Positions 7,761-13,546 are shown, numbered from the stretch's first letter. The stretch: DNA of 14,950 nt from Acidaminococcus fermentans_A (GCF_052216985.1 NZ_JBQOUY010000037.1:1-14950), one strand, 5' to 3'. Numbers and translations: made by a program. Notes: generated by a model from the letters alone, not told the origin.

Positions 7761-7788
7761 ATTATACCAGAGTCAGAGTAAAAAACAA
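7761..7788 (-). promoter_or_regulatory. Promoter of the fapR-fab operon
   Basis: The -10 box is a perfect TATAAT (7766-7761) preceded by TGG, an extended -10. The -35 candidate TTGTTT (7788-7783) is weak, with a 16-bp spacer. Expected transcription start is near 7754, which places the FapR operator at about +5 to +21. The -35 lies inside the terminator stem of the upstream transaldolase gene. Confidence 0.8.
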
Positions 7789-7809
7789 GACTTGACCGAG
7801 CAGTCTGTT
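7780..7809 (-). terminator. Intrinsic terminator of the transaldolase gene
   Basis: On the minus strand AACAGACT (7809-7802) pairs with AGTCTTGTT (7792-7784), with one bulged base and a 9-nt loop, and runs into six T (7785-7780). It is a modest but complete intrinsic terminator 26 bp after the stop. Its 3' arm overlaps the -35 region of the fapR promoter. Confidence 0.6.
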
Positions 7810-7834
7810 CCAAATTTTACAGCTTGTTCATAGA

Positions 7835-8491
7835 TTAACGGCCGAACACCGCTTCGAAATCCTGGCAGAATTTCTCGATCCCGGTCCGTGTCAGAGGATG
7901 CTGGACCATCTGCATCAACACTTTATAGGGCACCGTGGCGATATCCGCCCCTACTTTGGCACATTCCACCACATGCATAGGATGCCGGATGGAAGCGCAG
8001 ATCACCTTGGTAGTGATATCCGGGTACAGACGGAAAATCTCCATCACCTCTCGGATGAGACGGGTGCCGTCGGTGGAAATGTCATCCAGCCGCCCCAAGA
8101 AAGGAGAAACATAGGTAGCACCGGCCCGAGCGGCCAGGATGGCCTGGGTAGCAGAGAACACCAGTGTCACATTGGTCTTGATCCCTTCAGAAGACAGGAT
8201 CTTCACGGCTTTCAGCCCTTCTTCAGTCATAGGGATCTTCACCACCATATTGGGATGGATCTGGGCGATGACCCGTCCTTCCATCACCATATCCCGGGCC
8301 AGGGTAGTGCTGGCCTTGACTTCCCCGGAAATAGGTCCGTCCACAATCTGGGCGATTTCTCGAAGGGTCTCTTCGTAGTCCCGGCCCTCTTTAGCGATCA
8401 GAGACGGATTGGTAGTGACCCCGCTGATGATCCCCATGGCTTCCGCTTCCCGGATCTCGTCCAGATTGGCTGTATCGATAAAGAATTTCAT
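7835..8491 (-). CDS. tal: Transaldolase (short, FSA/TalC-like subfamily)
   Basis: This is a 218-aa enzyme of the small transaldolase/fructose-6-phosphate aldolase group, acting in the non-oxidative pentose phosphate pathway. The Schiff-base lysine is K85 (VVKIPMT), with D6 in the N-terminal MKFFIDTANL and GVTTNPSLIAKEG at 24-36. E57 (where E. coli FSA has Gln59) and F130 in YVSPFLGRLDD (where FSA has Tyr131) are the residues found in true transaldolases, so transaldolase activity is more likely than fructose-6-phosphate aldolase. The ATG has a GAGGGGAG site upstream. The gene has its own promoter and terminator, so it appears to be an independent unit placed between rpmF and the fapR operon. 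Confidence 0.93.
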   Translation of the reverse strand: MKFFIDTANLDEIREAEAMGIISGVTTNPSLIAKEGRDYEETLREIAQIVDGPISGEVKASTTLARDMVMEGRVIAQIHPNMVVKIPMTEEGLKAVKILSSEGIKTNVTLVFSATQAILAARAGATYVSPFLGRLDDISTDGTRLIREVMEIFRLYPDITTKVICASIRHPMHVVECAKVGADIATVPYKVLMQMVQHPLTRTGIEKFCQDFEAVFGR

Positions 8492-8535
8492 AAACCGCTG
8501 CTCCCCTCACATTGATAGTATCACTTCATTCTATC

Positions 8536-8564
8536 ATTATAAGCCAGTTTGGAGGATTTAGGAA
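8536..8564 (-). promoter_or_regulatory. Promoter of the transaldolase gene
   Basis: Perfect -10 TATAAT (8541-8536) with a weak -35 TTCCTA (8564-8559) at 17-bp spacing; transcription would start near 8529 with a leader of about 38 nt. A TGATAG/CTATCA dyad (8513-8518 and 8531-8536) spans the likely start point and touches the -10, so an operator is possible but unproven. Confidence 0.6.
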
Positions 8565-8572
8565 GAGGGCAT

Positions 8573-8605
8573 AAAAAGAACACCGCCCCCGCAGGGACGG
8601 TGTCC
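8573..8605 (-). terminator. Intrinsic terminator after rpmF
   Basis: A 12-bp stem with two G-U pairs (8594-8605 with 8578-8589) and a 4-nt loop is followed on the minus strand by TTTTTAT. This is the clearest intrinsic terminator on the minus strand and closes the ackA-DUF177-rpmF unit. Confidence 0.9.
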
Positions 8606-8636
8606 TTTCCAAGGTTTTCCGGTTGCCCGGTAGGCC

Positions 8637-8819
8637 TTATTCTTCGTCTTCTTTCACGACTTCCTTACCATCGTAATAACCGCATTCAGGGCATACATGG
8701 TGAGGGCGCTTCAGCTCGTGGCATTGAGGGCATTCAACCAAGCCAGGAGCAGCCAGTTTCCAATTGGCACGGCGGGAATCCCGACGAGCTTTAGACATTT
8801 TTCTCTTTGGTACTGCCAT
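8637..8819 (-). CDS. rpmF: 50S ribosomal protein L32
   Basis: This is a 60-aa basic ribosomal protein of the large subunit. The N terminus MAVPKRKMSKARRDSRRANWK is diagnostic for L32. The central zinc ribbon has all four cysteines (C30, C33, C43, C46), the zinc-binding form. The tail DGKEVVKEDEE is acidic. The ATG has TTAGGAGGTG upstream. It follows the DUF177 gene by 24 bp, the widely conserved pairing. Confidence 0.98.
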   Translation of the reverse strand: MAVPKRKMSKARRDSRRANWKLAAPGLVECPQCHELKRPHHVCPECGYYDGKEVVKEDEE

Positions 8820-8843
8820 TGTATTACACCTCCTAAACTCAAC

Positions 8844-9347
8844 CTATTTCTCTAACAACGCCTTAAGAGCCTCCAACCTGGGGTCTATGGAATGGGTATC
8901 GCAGTGACAGTTCGTCACATTGCGGTCCGCCCCACAGACAGGACAGATCCCCTTGCAGTCCGGTTTGCACAGGACTCTGGCCGGGATGGCCAGCAGCAGG
9001 GACTCCCTCAAAGCATCCGTAACATCAACCACGTCGAACTGATAGGTAAAGGCATCCTCTTCCAGTCCCTCTGTGCCTTTTGGATAGTACCGTTCTTCCA
9101 CCCGGGCCGTCAGCTCCAGCCGCACATCTTTCAGGCAGCGGGCGCAGGTGCCATGGCAGACGAACTGTTCAGTGGCCTGGAGAAGGATCACATCGCCCCC
9201 GTTGGAAAGTTCCCCTTCCACCAGGATATGGCCTTCCAGTTCCGCATCCTCCGGCGTCAGGCTGAGCTGAGCCGGAGTAAGGTCGTACTGGAAAGATTCT
9301 GACCCTACAAGTCTCTTTTTGATTTCTGCTACATTGATTTTAATCAT
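8844..9347 (-). CDS. yceD: DUF177/YceD family protein, rRNA accumulation factor
   Basis: This 167-aa protein belongs to the family encoded next to rpmF in most bacteria, whose E. coli and plant members are needed for normal 23S rRNA levels. Conserved cysteines fall in a central group (C64, C68, C71; CHGTCARC) and a C-terminal group (C127, C131, C135, C138, C147, C149; the signature CKGICPVCGADRN), likely metal-binding. The ATG at 9347 is preferred: the longer reading to a TTG at 9395 would place a perfect promoter inside the coding sequence. No good SD precedes the ATG (GGTTGATAAT), which fits a very short leader. It may also be read through from ackA, as no terminator is visible between them. 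Confidence 0.88.
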   Translation of the reverse strand: MIKINVAEIKKRLVGSESFQYDLTPAQLSLTPEDAELEGHILVEGELSNGGDVILLQATEQFVCHGTCARCLKDVRLELTARVEERYYPKGTEGLEEDAFTYQFDVVDVTDALRESLLLAIPARVLCKPDCKGICPVCGADRNVTNCHCDTHSIDPRLEALKALLEK

Positions 9348-9362
9348 ATTATCAACCGTTAC

Positions 9363-9391
9363 ATTATATCGACGAAAGCGGTCTTTGTCAA
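9363..9391 (-). promoter_or_regulatory. Perfect-consensus sigma-A promoter before yceD-rpmF
   Basis: TTGACA (9391-9386), a 17-bp spacer and TATAAT (9368-9363) match the consensus at all 12 positions. Expected start of transcription is about 9355, only about 8 nt before the ATG at 9347. It lies 19 bp past the ackA stop. Confidence 0.85.
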
Positions 9392-9409
9392 GCAAAAGCC
9401 CGGATTATC

Positions 9410-10603
9410 TTATTTGCACAGTCTCAGGGTATCTTGGGCAATGGCCAGTTCTTCGTTGGTGGGGATCAGGAATACTTTCACCTTGGAATCAGTGGCGCTG
9501 ATTTCAGTAGCCTTGCCACGGACATTGTTCCGGTCAGCATCCAGTTCCACACCCAGGAATTCCAGACCAGCGCAGACCTGCTGACGGGTATGGATATCGT
9601 TTTCGCCCACACCGGCGGTGAATACGATGGCATCTACGCCGCCCATGGCAGCTGCGTAAGCGCCGATGTAGCGTTTCACCTGATAGCAGAACATATCCAG
9701 GGCTAATTGTGCTCTTTCATTGCCCTTGGCCGCTGCATCTTCCAGATCCCGGAAGTCGCTGGAAACGCCGGAAACACCCAGGACGCCGCATTCCTTGTTC
9801 ATGTACTTGTCGACGCCAGCAGCATCCAGGCCCTTCTTCTGCATCAGCACAGGGACCACAGCCGGATCGATGGAGCCGGTACGGGTGCCCATCAGTACGC
9901 CGTCCAGAGGAGTGAAGCCCATGGACGTATCCACAGATTTGCCGCCGTCGATGGCAGTGATGCTGGAACCGTTGCCCAGATGGCAGGTGATGATCTTGGT
10001 ATCTTTGATGTCTTTGCCCAGCATAGCAGCGGCTACGCCGGATACATATTTGTGGGACGTCCCATGGAAACCGTATTTCCGGATGCCGAATTCTTTGTAT
10101 TCTTCATATTTTACGCCGAACATATATGCCACAGGAGGCATGGTCTGATGGAAGGCGGTGTCGAATACAGCAACCTGCGGGGTGTTGGGCATCAGTTTCT
10201 GGCAGGCACGGATACCAGAAACGTTGGCCGGCTGATGGAGCGGAGCCATATCGCTCAGGTCTTCGATCTGCTTCAGCACTTCGTCTGTGATCACCACAGA
10301 TTCATTGAAGATTTCGCCGCCATGCACCACCCGATGGCCCACAGCATCGATTTCATCCATGGATTTGATCACGCCATAATTGGGATCCACCAGAGCAGCC
10401 AGGACTTTCTTGATCCCGTCCACATGGTCAGGGATGGCGCTTTCCAGTCTCACTTTATCTTTCCCAGCCGGAGTATGAGTCAGAACGGATCCTTCGATGC
10501 CGATACGTTCTACCAGACCTTTCGCGATGACAGATTCATCCTTCATATCAATCAGCTGATATTTGATGGAAGAGCTGCCACAGTTTACAACAAAAATCTT
10601 CAT
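9410..10603 (-). CDS. ackA: Acetate kinase
   Basis: Acetate kinase makes ATP and acetate from acetyl phosphate, the last step of fermentative acetate production. The 397-aa length is typical and the N terminus MKIFVVNCGSSSIKY is diagnostic of the ASKHA fold. Active-site residues match Methanosarcina numbering: N7, R91 (GHRVVHGG), D148 (VFDTAFH), H180 (KYGFHGTSH), R241 (GTRTGSIDP) and E384 (PTNEEL). The ATG has AGGAGG 8 nt upstream. pta, its usual partner, is not in the window. It is divergent from tmcAL and upstream of yceD and rpmF with no visible terminator between. Confidence 0.97.
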   Translation of the reverse strand: MKIFVVNCGSSSIKYQLIDMKDESVIAKGLVERIGIEGSVLTHTPAGKDKVRLESAIPDHVDGIKKVLAALVDPNYGVIKSMDEIDAVGHRVVHGGEIFNESVVITDEVLKQIEDLSDMAPLHQPANVSGIRACQKLMPNTPQVAVFDTAFHQTMPPVAYMFGVKYEEYKEFGIRKYGFHGTSHKYVSGVAAAMLGKDIKDTKIITCHLGNGSSITAIDGGKSVDTSMGFTPLDGVLMGTRTGSIDPAVVPVLMQKKGLDAAGVDKYMNKECGVLGVSGVSSDFRDLEDAAAKGNERAQLALDMFCYQVKRYIGAYAAAMGGVDAIVFTAGVGENDIHTRQQVCAGLEFLGVELDADRNNVRGKATEISATDSKVKVFLIPTNEELAIAQDTLRLCK

Positions 10604-10632
10604 TACATTGCCTCCTGATCGACTACTGATTT

Positions 10633-10661
10633 TTAAACCAGTATTATGCTTATGCTATAAT
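10633..10661 (+). promoter_or_regulatory. Candidate promoter of tmcAL
   Basis: An extended -10, TGCTATAAT (10653-10661), has a poor -35 (TTAAAC, 10633-10638) at 17-bp spacing. It would start transcription near 10668 and give a leader of about 50 nt. The -10 is embedded in a dyad. Confidence 0.6.
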
Positions 10662-10664
10662 ACT
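10640..10664. promoter_or_regulatory. 25-bp dyad between divergent ackA and tmcAL
   Basis: AGTATTAT (10640-10647) and ATAATACT (10657-10664) are perfect inverted 8-mers separated by 9 bp. The dyad covers the -10 of tmcAL and lies 36 bp upstream of the ackA ATG, a position suited to a shared operator. It may also simply be AT-rich promoter sequence read on both strands; no convincing ackA -35/-10 pair was found. Confidence 0.4.
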
Positions 10665-10719
10665 AATATATGGTAGCAAAGATTTACGGATTTGTAAAAT
10701 AAAAATTTGGAGTGACATC

Positions 10720-11943
10720 ATGGAATTTTCTGCTGTCATCGGCATCATCGCTGAATATAATCCTTTCCACCGAGGCCACGCCCGTCAATTGGTCCAAGCG
10801 CGGAAAAAGCTGGGCCCAGTGCCGGTCATCGCTGTCATGAGCGGCAGCCTGACACAGCGGGGCCAGCTGCCCCTTTGGGACAAGTGGCGCAGGGCCCGTC
10901 TGGCGCTTTTGGGAGGCGTGGACCTAGTGCTGGAGCTGCCCGTCATCGGCAGCCTCCAGAGCGCCCAGGGCTTTGCCAGGACGGGGATCGCTCTGCTGGA
11001 AGCTACAGGCCTCGTGACCTACCTCTCTTTCGGCTGCGAGGCCAAAGATCCTGCTCGGCTCCTTTCCCTCTCCCAGGAAGTTTTCTCCCCAGCAGAATGG
11101 CAGGAGGCCTTAGCCAGCGGCGGTTCCTATGCCAAGGGGGCTGAGATTCTGGCAGCCGCCCGAGACCCTGCGTACCGGGAACTGTTCACCGGTTCCAACA
11201 ATCTGCTGGCCCTGGAATACCTGAAAGCTCTCCAAAGCCATCCGGGCATCCGTCCCCTGCCCATCCACCGGGAAGGCCAGGCCTACGGGGAAAGCCAGCT
11301 GACAAGCGACCCCGATCCGTTCCCCAGTGCTTCTGCTCTCCGGCAGGAACTCCGCACCCAGGGCTGTACCGCAAGATTCCTGGAGGGACTGCCGCTTCAG
11401 CTCCGGTCACTATGCCAGAGCTGGGTCGGAGAAAAGGGCCTGCCTGATACAGACAAGGCCCTGGATCTCCTGCTTGCCGCTGCCTTGGAAAAAGCTTCTC
11501 CCAGCCTCCTGGCCAGCTGGACCCAGGTTTCCGAAGGGCTGGAAGACCGGATCTGGAAACACCGCCGGGCAGGGAGTTTCGCCGCCCTGGTGGACGCCTC
11601 CCGGACGCGGCGTTATCCAGCCTCCCGGATCCGCCGGATCCTCTGGCAGCTGCTCCTGTCCGGACCGGGCTGCAGCTTCCGGGAAGCAGCAGCCCACCCT
11701 CCTTCCTATCTGCGGGTGCTGGGCTTTACACAAACCGGAAGGCAGCTGCTCCGGGCGCTGAAAAAGACCGCCCGGCTGCCGCTTTTCCCGGCGCTGGAGA
11801 AGAACACCCTGGCCCAAGCCCCCTCCCCGGCCTTCCGCCAGCAGCTGGAACTGGACCTCCGGGCCCAGGACCTGTACCAGCTCCTCACCGAAGGCAGGAT
11901 CACGGACAAGGATTACCGGATGCAGCCGGTGAGGGAAAAATAA
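10720..11943 (+). CDS. tmcAL: tRNA(Met) cytidine acetate ligase
   Basis: TmcAL (YlbM family) activates acetate with ATP and acetylates C34 of elongator tRNA-Met to form N4-acetylcytidine. The 407-aa length fits the family (about 400-415). The N-terminal nucleotidyltransferase fold is shown by GIIAEYNPFHRGH (8-20) with the HxGH-type motif at 17-20. SGSLTQRG (41-48), SNNLLALEYLKAL (159-171) and SASALR (203-208) are further conserved blocks. The ATG has GGAGTGA 6 nt upstream. It is divergent from ackA. The C-terminal third is rich in Arg, Leu and Pro and less conserved. The gene is noticeably GC-rich compared with the flanking intergenic DNA. Confidence 0.93.
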   Translation: MEFSAVIGIIAEYNPFHRGHARQLVQARKKLGPVPVIAVMSGSLTQRGQLPLWDKWRRARLALLGGVDLVLELPVIGSLQSAQGFARTGIALLEATGLVTYLSFGCEAKDPARLLSLSQEVFSPAEWQEALASGGSYAKGAEILAAARDPAYRELFTGSNNLLALEYLKALQSHPGIRPLPIHREGQAYGESQLTSDPDPFPSASALRQELRTQGCTARFLEGLPLQLRSLCQSWVGEKGLPDTDKALDLLLAAALEKASPSLLASWTQVSEGLEDRIWKHRRAGSFAALVDASRTRRYPASRIRRILWQLLLSGPGCSFREAAAHPPSYLRVLGFTQTGRQLLRALKKTARLPLFPALEKNTLAQAPSPAFRQQLELDLRAQDLYQLLTEGRITDKDYRMQPVREK

Positions 11944-11974
11944 AAAAGGGGGTTGCACGTTATGTGCAACCCCC
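11942..11974 (-). terminator. GTTGC-type hairpin (a) after tmcAL
   Basis: An 11-bp perfect stem (11948-11958 with 11964-11974) has the loop GTTAT. The A-run AAAAAA (11942-11947) lies 5' of it on the plus strand, so the U-tract exists only for minus-strand transcripts. On the plus strand the stem is followed by CCGGTCTC, so it would not be a normal terminator for tmcAL. Confidence 0.65.
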
Positions 11975-12001
11975 CCGGTCTCATAAGCCGCATAGCGACT
12001 C

Positions 12002-12197
12002 GGTCTCGGGTCTCGAGTCTCGAGCCGAATGAGAAATTTGCAAGCAAATTTTTTGAATGTACAAACCCTAATCTGCTAACGATAAGATATTCGTTTCTAT
12101 ATCCAGCACGATACTGGTTCTACACCTTCAAAAGAACCTGGCCATGGGGACAGGTTCTATCCAACGGCTCGAGACTCACGACTCGAGACCCGAGACC
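12002..12197. repeat. 196-bp foldback element with 26/33-nt terminal inverted repeats
   Basis: The left arm (12002-12027) and the reverse complement of the right arm (12165-12197) are identical except for a 7-nt insertion (GTGAGTC) in the right arm. They form 18 bp plus 8 bp of perfect pairing. Both arms consist of GGTCTC/CTCGAG-like repeats, and another GGTCTC lies at 11977-11982. The AT-rich interior holds two 8-bp hairpins (12034-12041/12044-12051, followed by TTT; and 12133-12140/12151-12158). No protein-coding ORF is convincing inside. It could be a miniature mobile element, a REP-type repeat or a structured RNA. The stretch 11944-12232 has no gene. Confidence 0.75.
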
Positions 12198-12200
12198 TCA

Positions 12201-12234
12201 AAGAGGGGCTGTTGCGCATGCAACAGCCCCTCTT
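12201..12234. terminator. GTTGC-type hairpin (b), terminator of the small ORF
   Basis: A 15-bp perfect stem (12201-12215 with 12220-12234) has the loop GCAT. It is followed by ATTCAT on the plus strand and by TTTGAGG on the minus strand counting the stem edge, so U-tracts are short both ways. The last two bases of the small ORF's stop codon are part of the stem. Confidence 0.7.
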
Positions 12235-12418
12235 ATTCATAATGATTCAAGATATTGCGGATCCTTTCTTTCTTGGATTTAGGGATCTTCCATTCATAGT
12301 TCCGGTAGTTGTTCTCTCTGTGGTCGGTGGAGTAATCGGCGTAGTCGAAATCCCTGTCCTGTTCATAGCTCCGATTGTAGTCTCCATGTCCGTCGTCCAG
12401 ATAAAAAACCGTCTGCAT
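12233..12418 (-). CDS. Small acidic/aromatic hypothetical protein
   Basis: A 61-aa product from ATG 12418, or 63 aa from ATG 12424. The GAGGG site ends 6 nt before 12418 but abuts 12424, favouring the shorter form. I do not recognise it. The middle is dominated by Asp, Tyr, Arg and Asn with a loosely repeated D-Y/R-D pattern (about residues 13-43); the C-terminal 16 residues are basic (KIPKSKKERIRNILNH). There is no signal peptide, membrane segment or cysteine. Support for a real gene is the ribosome-binding site and a terminator hairpin beginning at the stop codon. Against it: no strong promoter is visible in 12425-12540 and the low-complexity composition could arise by chance. The gap 12419-12598 contains only AT-rich leader sequence. 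Confidence 0.55.
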   Translation of the reverse strand: MQTVFYLDDGHGDYNRSYEQDRDFDYADYSTDHRENNYRNYEWKIPKSKKERIRNILNHYE

Positions 12419-12598
12419 CTCCATCCCTCTTTCTCAAAATCCTTCCTAATAAATAAAACAAAATACCCCTCATAAGAAAAGTTTACATTTCAGAGGATTC
12501 TCTTCTTTTACTAGTAATTTTAACACAAACCGTGTACAATGAATACAGAAAGAATCAAAACACTGAATCAGCGAATTCAGATAGGGGAGTGGAATGCC

Positions 12599-13459
12599 AT
12601 GAAAATCGTAACCTTTGCGTACGATGACGATGTCCAGGTGGGGATCATTTCCGATGATGGAAAATATGTCATCCCTGCCAACAAATTCGAAAATATGTAT
12701 GATCTGATCCAGCATGCCGGTTTTGAGGAACTGCTGGGTATTGCCCGTGTGGCTATGGGAGCGGTCCCTTTGGATCAGGTAAAGATCCTGGCCCCCCTAA
12801 CCCGTCCCCGGAACGATATCATCTGCCTGGGGATCAACTATAAATCCCATGACGAAGAACTGCCGGATGAATATGTGCCAGAAAAAATCGTCCAGCGCCA
12901 GGTCCCGGTCTATTTCTCCAAACGGGTGGACCGTGCAGTAGATCCCGACGGGATCATCAACGGCCATTTCAATGTGGTGAAGGAACTGGACTACGAATGC
13001 GAACTAGCCGTGATCATCGGCAAAGAAGCCAAGAATGTGGAAGAAAAAGATGCAGCGGACTACGTATTCGGCTATACCATCATCAACGATGTAACGGCCC
13101 GGGACGTCCAGGTAGCCCACAAACAGTGGTATTTCGGAAAGAGCCTGGACACCTTCGCTCCCATGGGGCCCTGCATCGTGACAGCGGATGAATTCGACTT
13201 TCCGCCGGCTCTCCATCTGACCTGCAAGGTGAACGGAGAACTGCGCCAGGACAGCAATACGAAGCTCCTGGTCCACGGGATCCCTTACATCATCAGCGAA
13301 CTGTCCAAAGGGATGACCCTGCGGGCCGGTACCATCATTGCTACCGGTACTCCTTCCGGCACCGGCATCGGGATGAACCCGCCTCAGTTCCTGAAGAGCG
13401 GGGATGTGGTGGAATGTTCCATCGAAGGGATCGGGACGCTGCGGAATACAGTGAAATAA
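12599..13459 (+). CDS. Fumarylacetoacetate hydrolase family protein
   Basis: This 286-aa FAH-superfamily enzyme is a metal-dependent C-C bond hydrolase or decarboxylase acting on 2-oxo/beta-diketo acids. A short N-terminal domain (1-65) precedes the catalytic beta-roll. Motifs: LGINYKSHDEE (77-87, with H84 in the usual acid/base position), metal ligands E133, E135 and D164 (LDYECELAVIIG; INDVTARDVQ), KSLDTFAPMGP (181-191) and GTPSGTGIGM. Family members include acylpyruvases, oxaloacetate decarboxylases and OHED hydratase-like proteins, so the substrate cannot be fixed from sequence. The ATG at 12599 has GGGGAG 9 nt upstream; a longer reading to 12539 lacks such a site. A possible -10 TACAAT (12535-12540) with a poor -35 may be the promoter. 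It is convergent with a carboxylate transporter gene. Confidence 0.9.
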   Translation: MKIVTFAYDDDVQVGIISDDGKYVIPANKFENMYDLIQHAGFEELLGIARVAMGAVPLDQVKILAPLTRPRNDIICLGINYKSHDEELPDEYVPEKIVQRQVPVYFSKRVDRAVDPDGIINGHFNVVKELDYECELAVIIGKEAKNVEEKDAADYVFGYTIINDVTARDVQVAHKQWYFGKSLDTFAPMGPCIVTADEFDFPPALHLTCKVNGELRQDSNTKLLVHGIPYIISELSKGMTLRAGTIIATGTPSGTGIGMNPPQFLKSGDVVECSIEGIGTLRNTVK

Positions 13460-13469
13460 AGGAAAAGAA

Positions 13470-13507
13470 AAAAAGGGAGCTGTTGCGTACGCAACAGCTC
13501 CCTTTTT
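13470..13507. terminator. 38-bp perfect palindrome, bidirectional terminator
   Basis: Each 19-nt arm (13470-13488 and 13489-13507) is A5-GGGAGC-TGTTGC-GT or its exact complement. The stem has an A-run at its 5' base and a T-run at its 3' base, so it can terminate transcripts from both strands: the FAH-family gene (stop 10 bp upstream) and the convergent transporter gene. It shares the TGTTGC stem with the hairpins at 12201-12234 and 13526-13546. Confidence 0.9.
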
Positions 13508-13509
13508 GG

Positions 13510-13521
13510 GGTCTCGAGACC
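13510..13521. repeat. 12-bp palindrome GGTCTCGAGACC between two hairpins
   Basis: This perfect palindrome reproduces the outer ends (GGTCTC and GAGACC) of the foldback region at 11977-12197, here joined with nothing between. It sits between a GTTGC hairpin on each side, as the larger element does. Confidence 0.6.
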
Positions 13522-13525
13522 GGTG

Positions 13526-13546
13526 TGTTGCACAAGTAATGCAACA
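13526..13546 (-). terminator. GTTGC-type hairpin after the transporter gene
   Basis: A 7-bp stem (13526-13532 with 13540-13546) and a 7-nt loop lie 11 bp past the transporter stop. There is no U-tract directly after it; the stronger palindrome at 13470-13507 lies beyond. Its transporter-side arm and flank (GCAACAGCCCC, 13541-13551) match the corresponding arm of the hairpin at 12201-12234. Confidence 0.5.

Noticed and set aside
7835..8491. Fructose-6-phosphate aldolase as the product of the small aldolase gene.
   Set aside because: Glu at position 57 and Phe at 130 are the transaldolase-type residues; FSA has Gln and Tyr there.
8513..8536. TGATAG/CTATCA dyad at the transaldolase promoter as a defined operator.
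   Set aside because: Arms are only 6 bp in AT-rich DNA and match no operator that I know; mentioned with the promoter but not listed as a separate feature.
9348..9395. An N-terminal extension of the DUF177 protein to a TTG at 9395.
   Set aside because: The extension consists of the perfect -35/-10 promoter sequence; the family N terminus fits the ATG at 9347.
12002..12197. T-box riboswitch, tRNA-like or CRISPR interpretation of the foldback region.
   Set aside because: No T-box motif or specifier loop is seen, no cloverleaf can be drawn, and there are no regularly spaced direct repeats with unique spacers.
11953..12282. A 109-codon plus-strand frame running through the foldback element.
   Set aside because: It starts within the hairpin after tmcAL, crosses the inverted repeats and the next hairpin, has no ribosome-binding site, and overlaps a better-supported minus-strand ORF.
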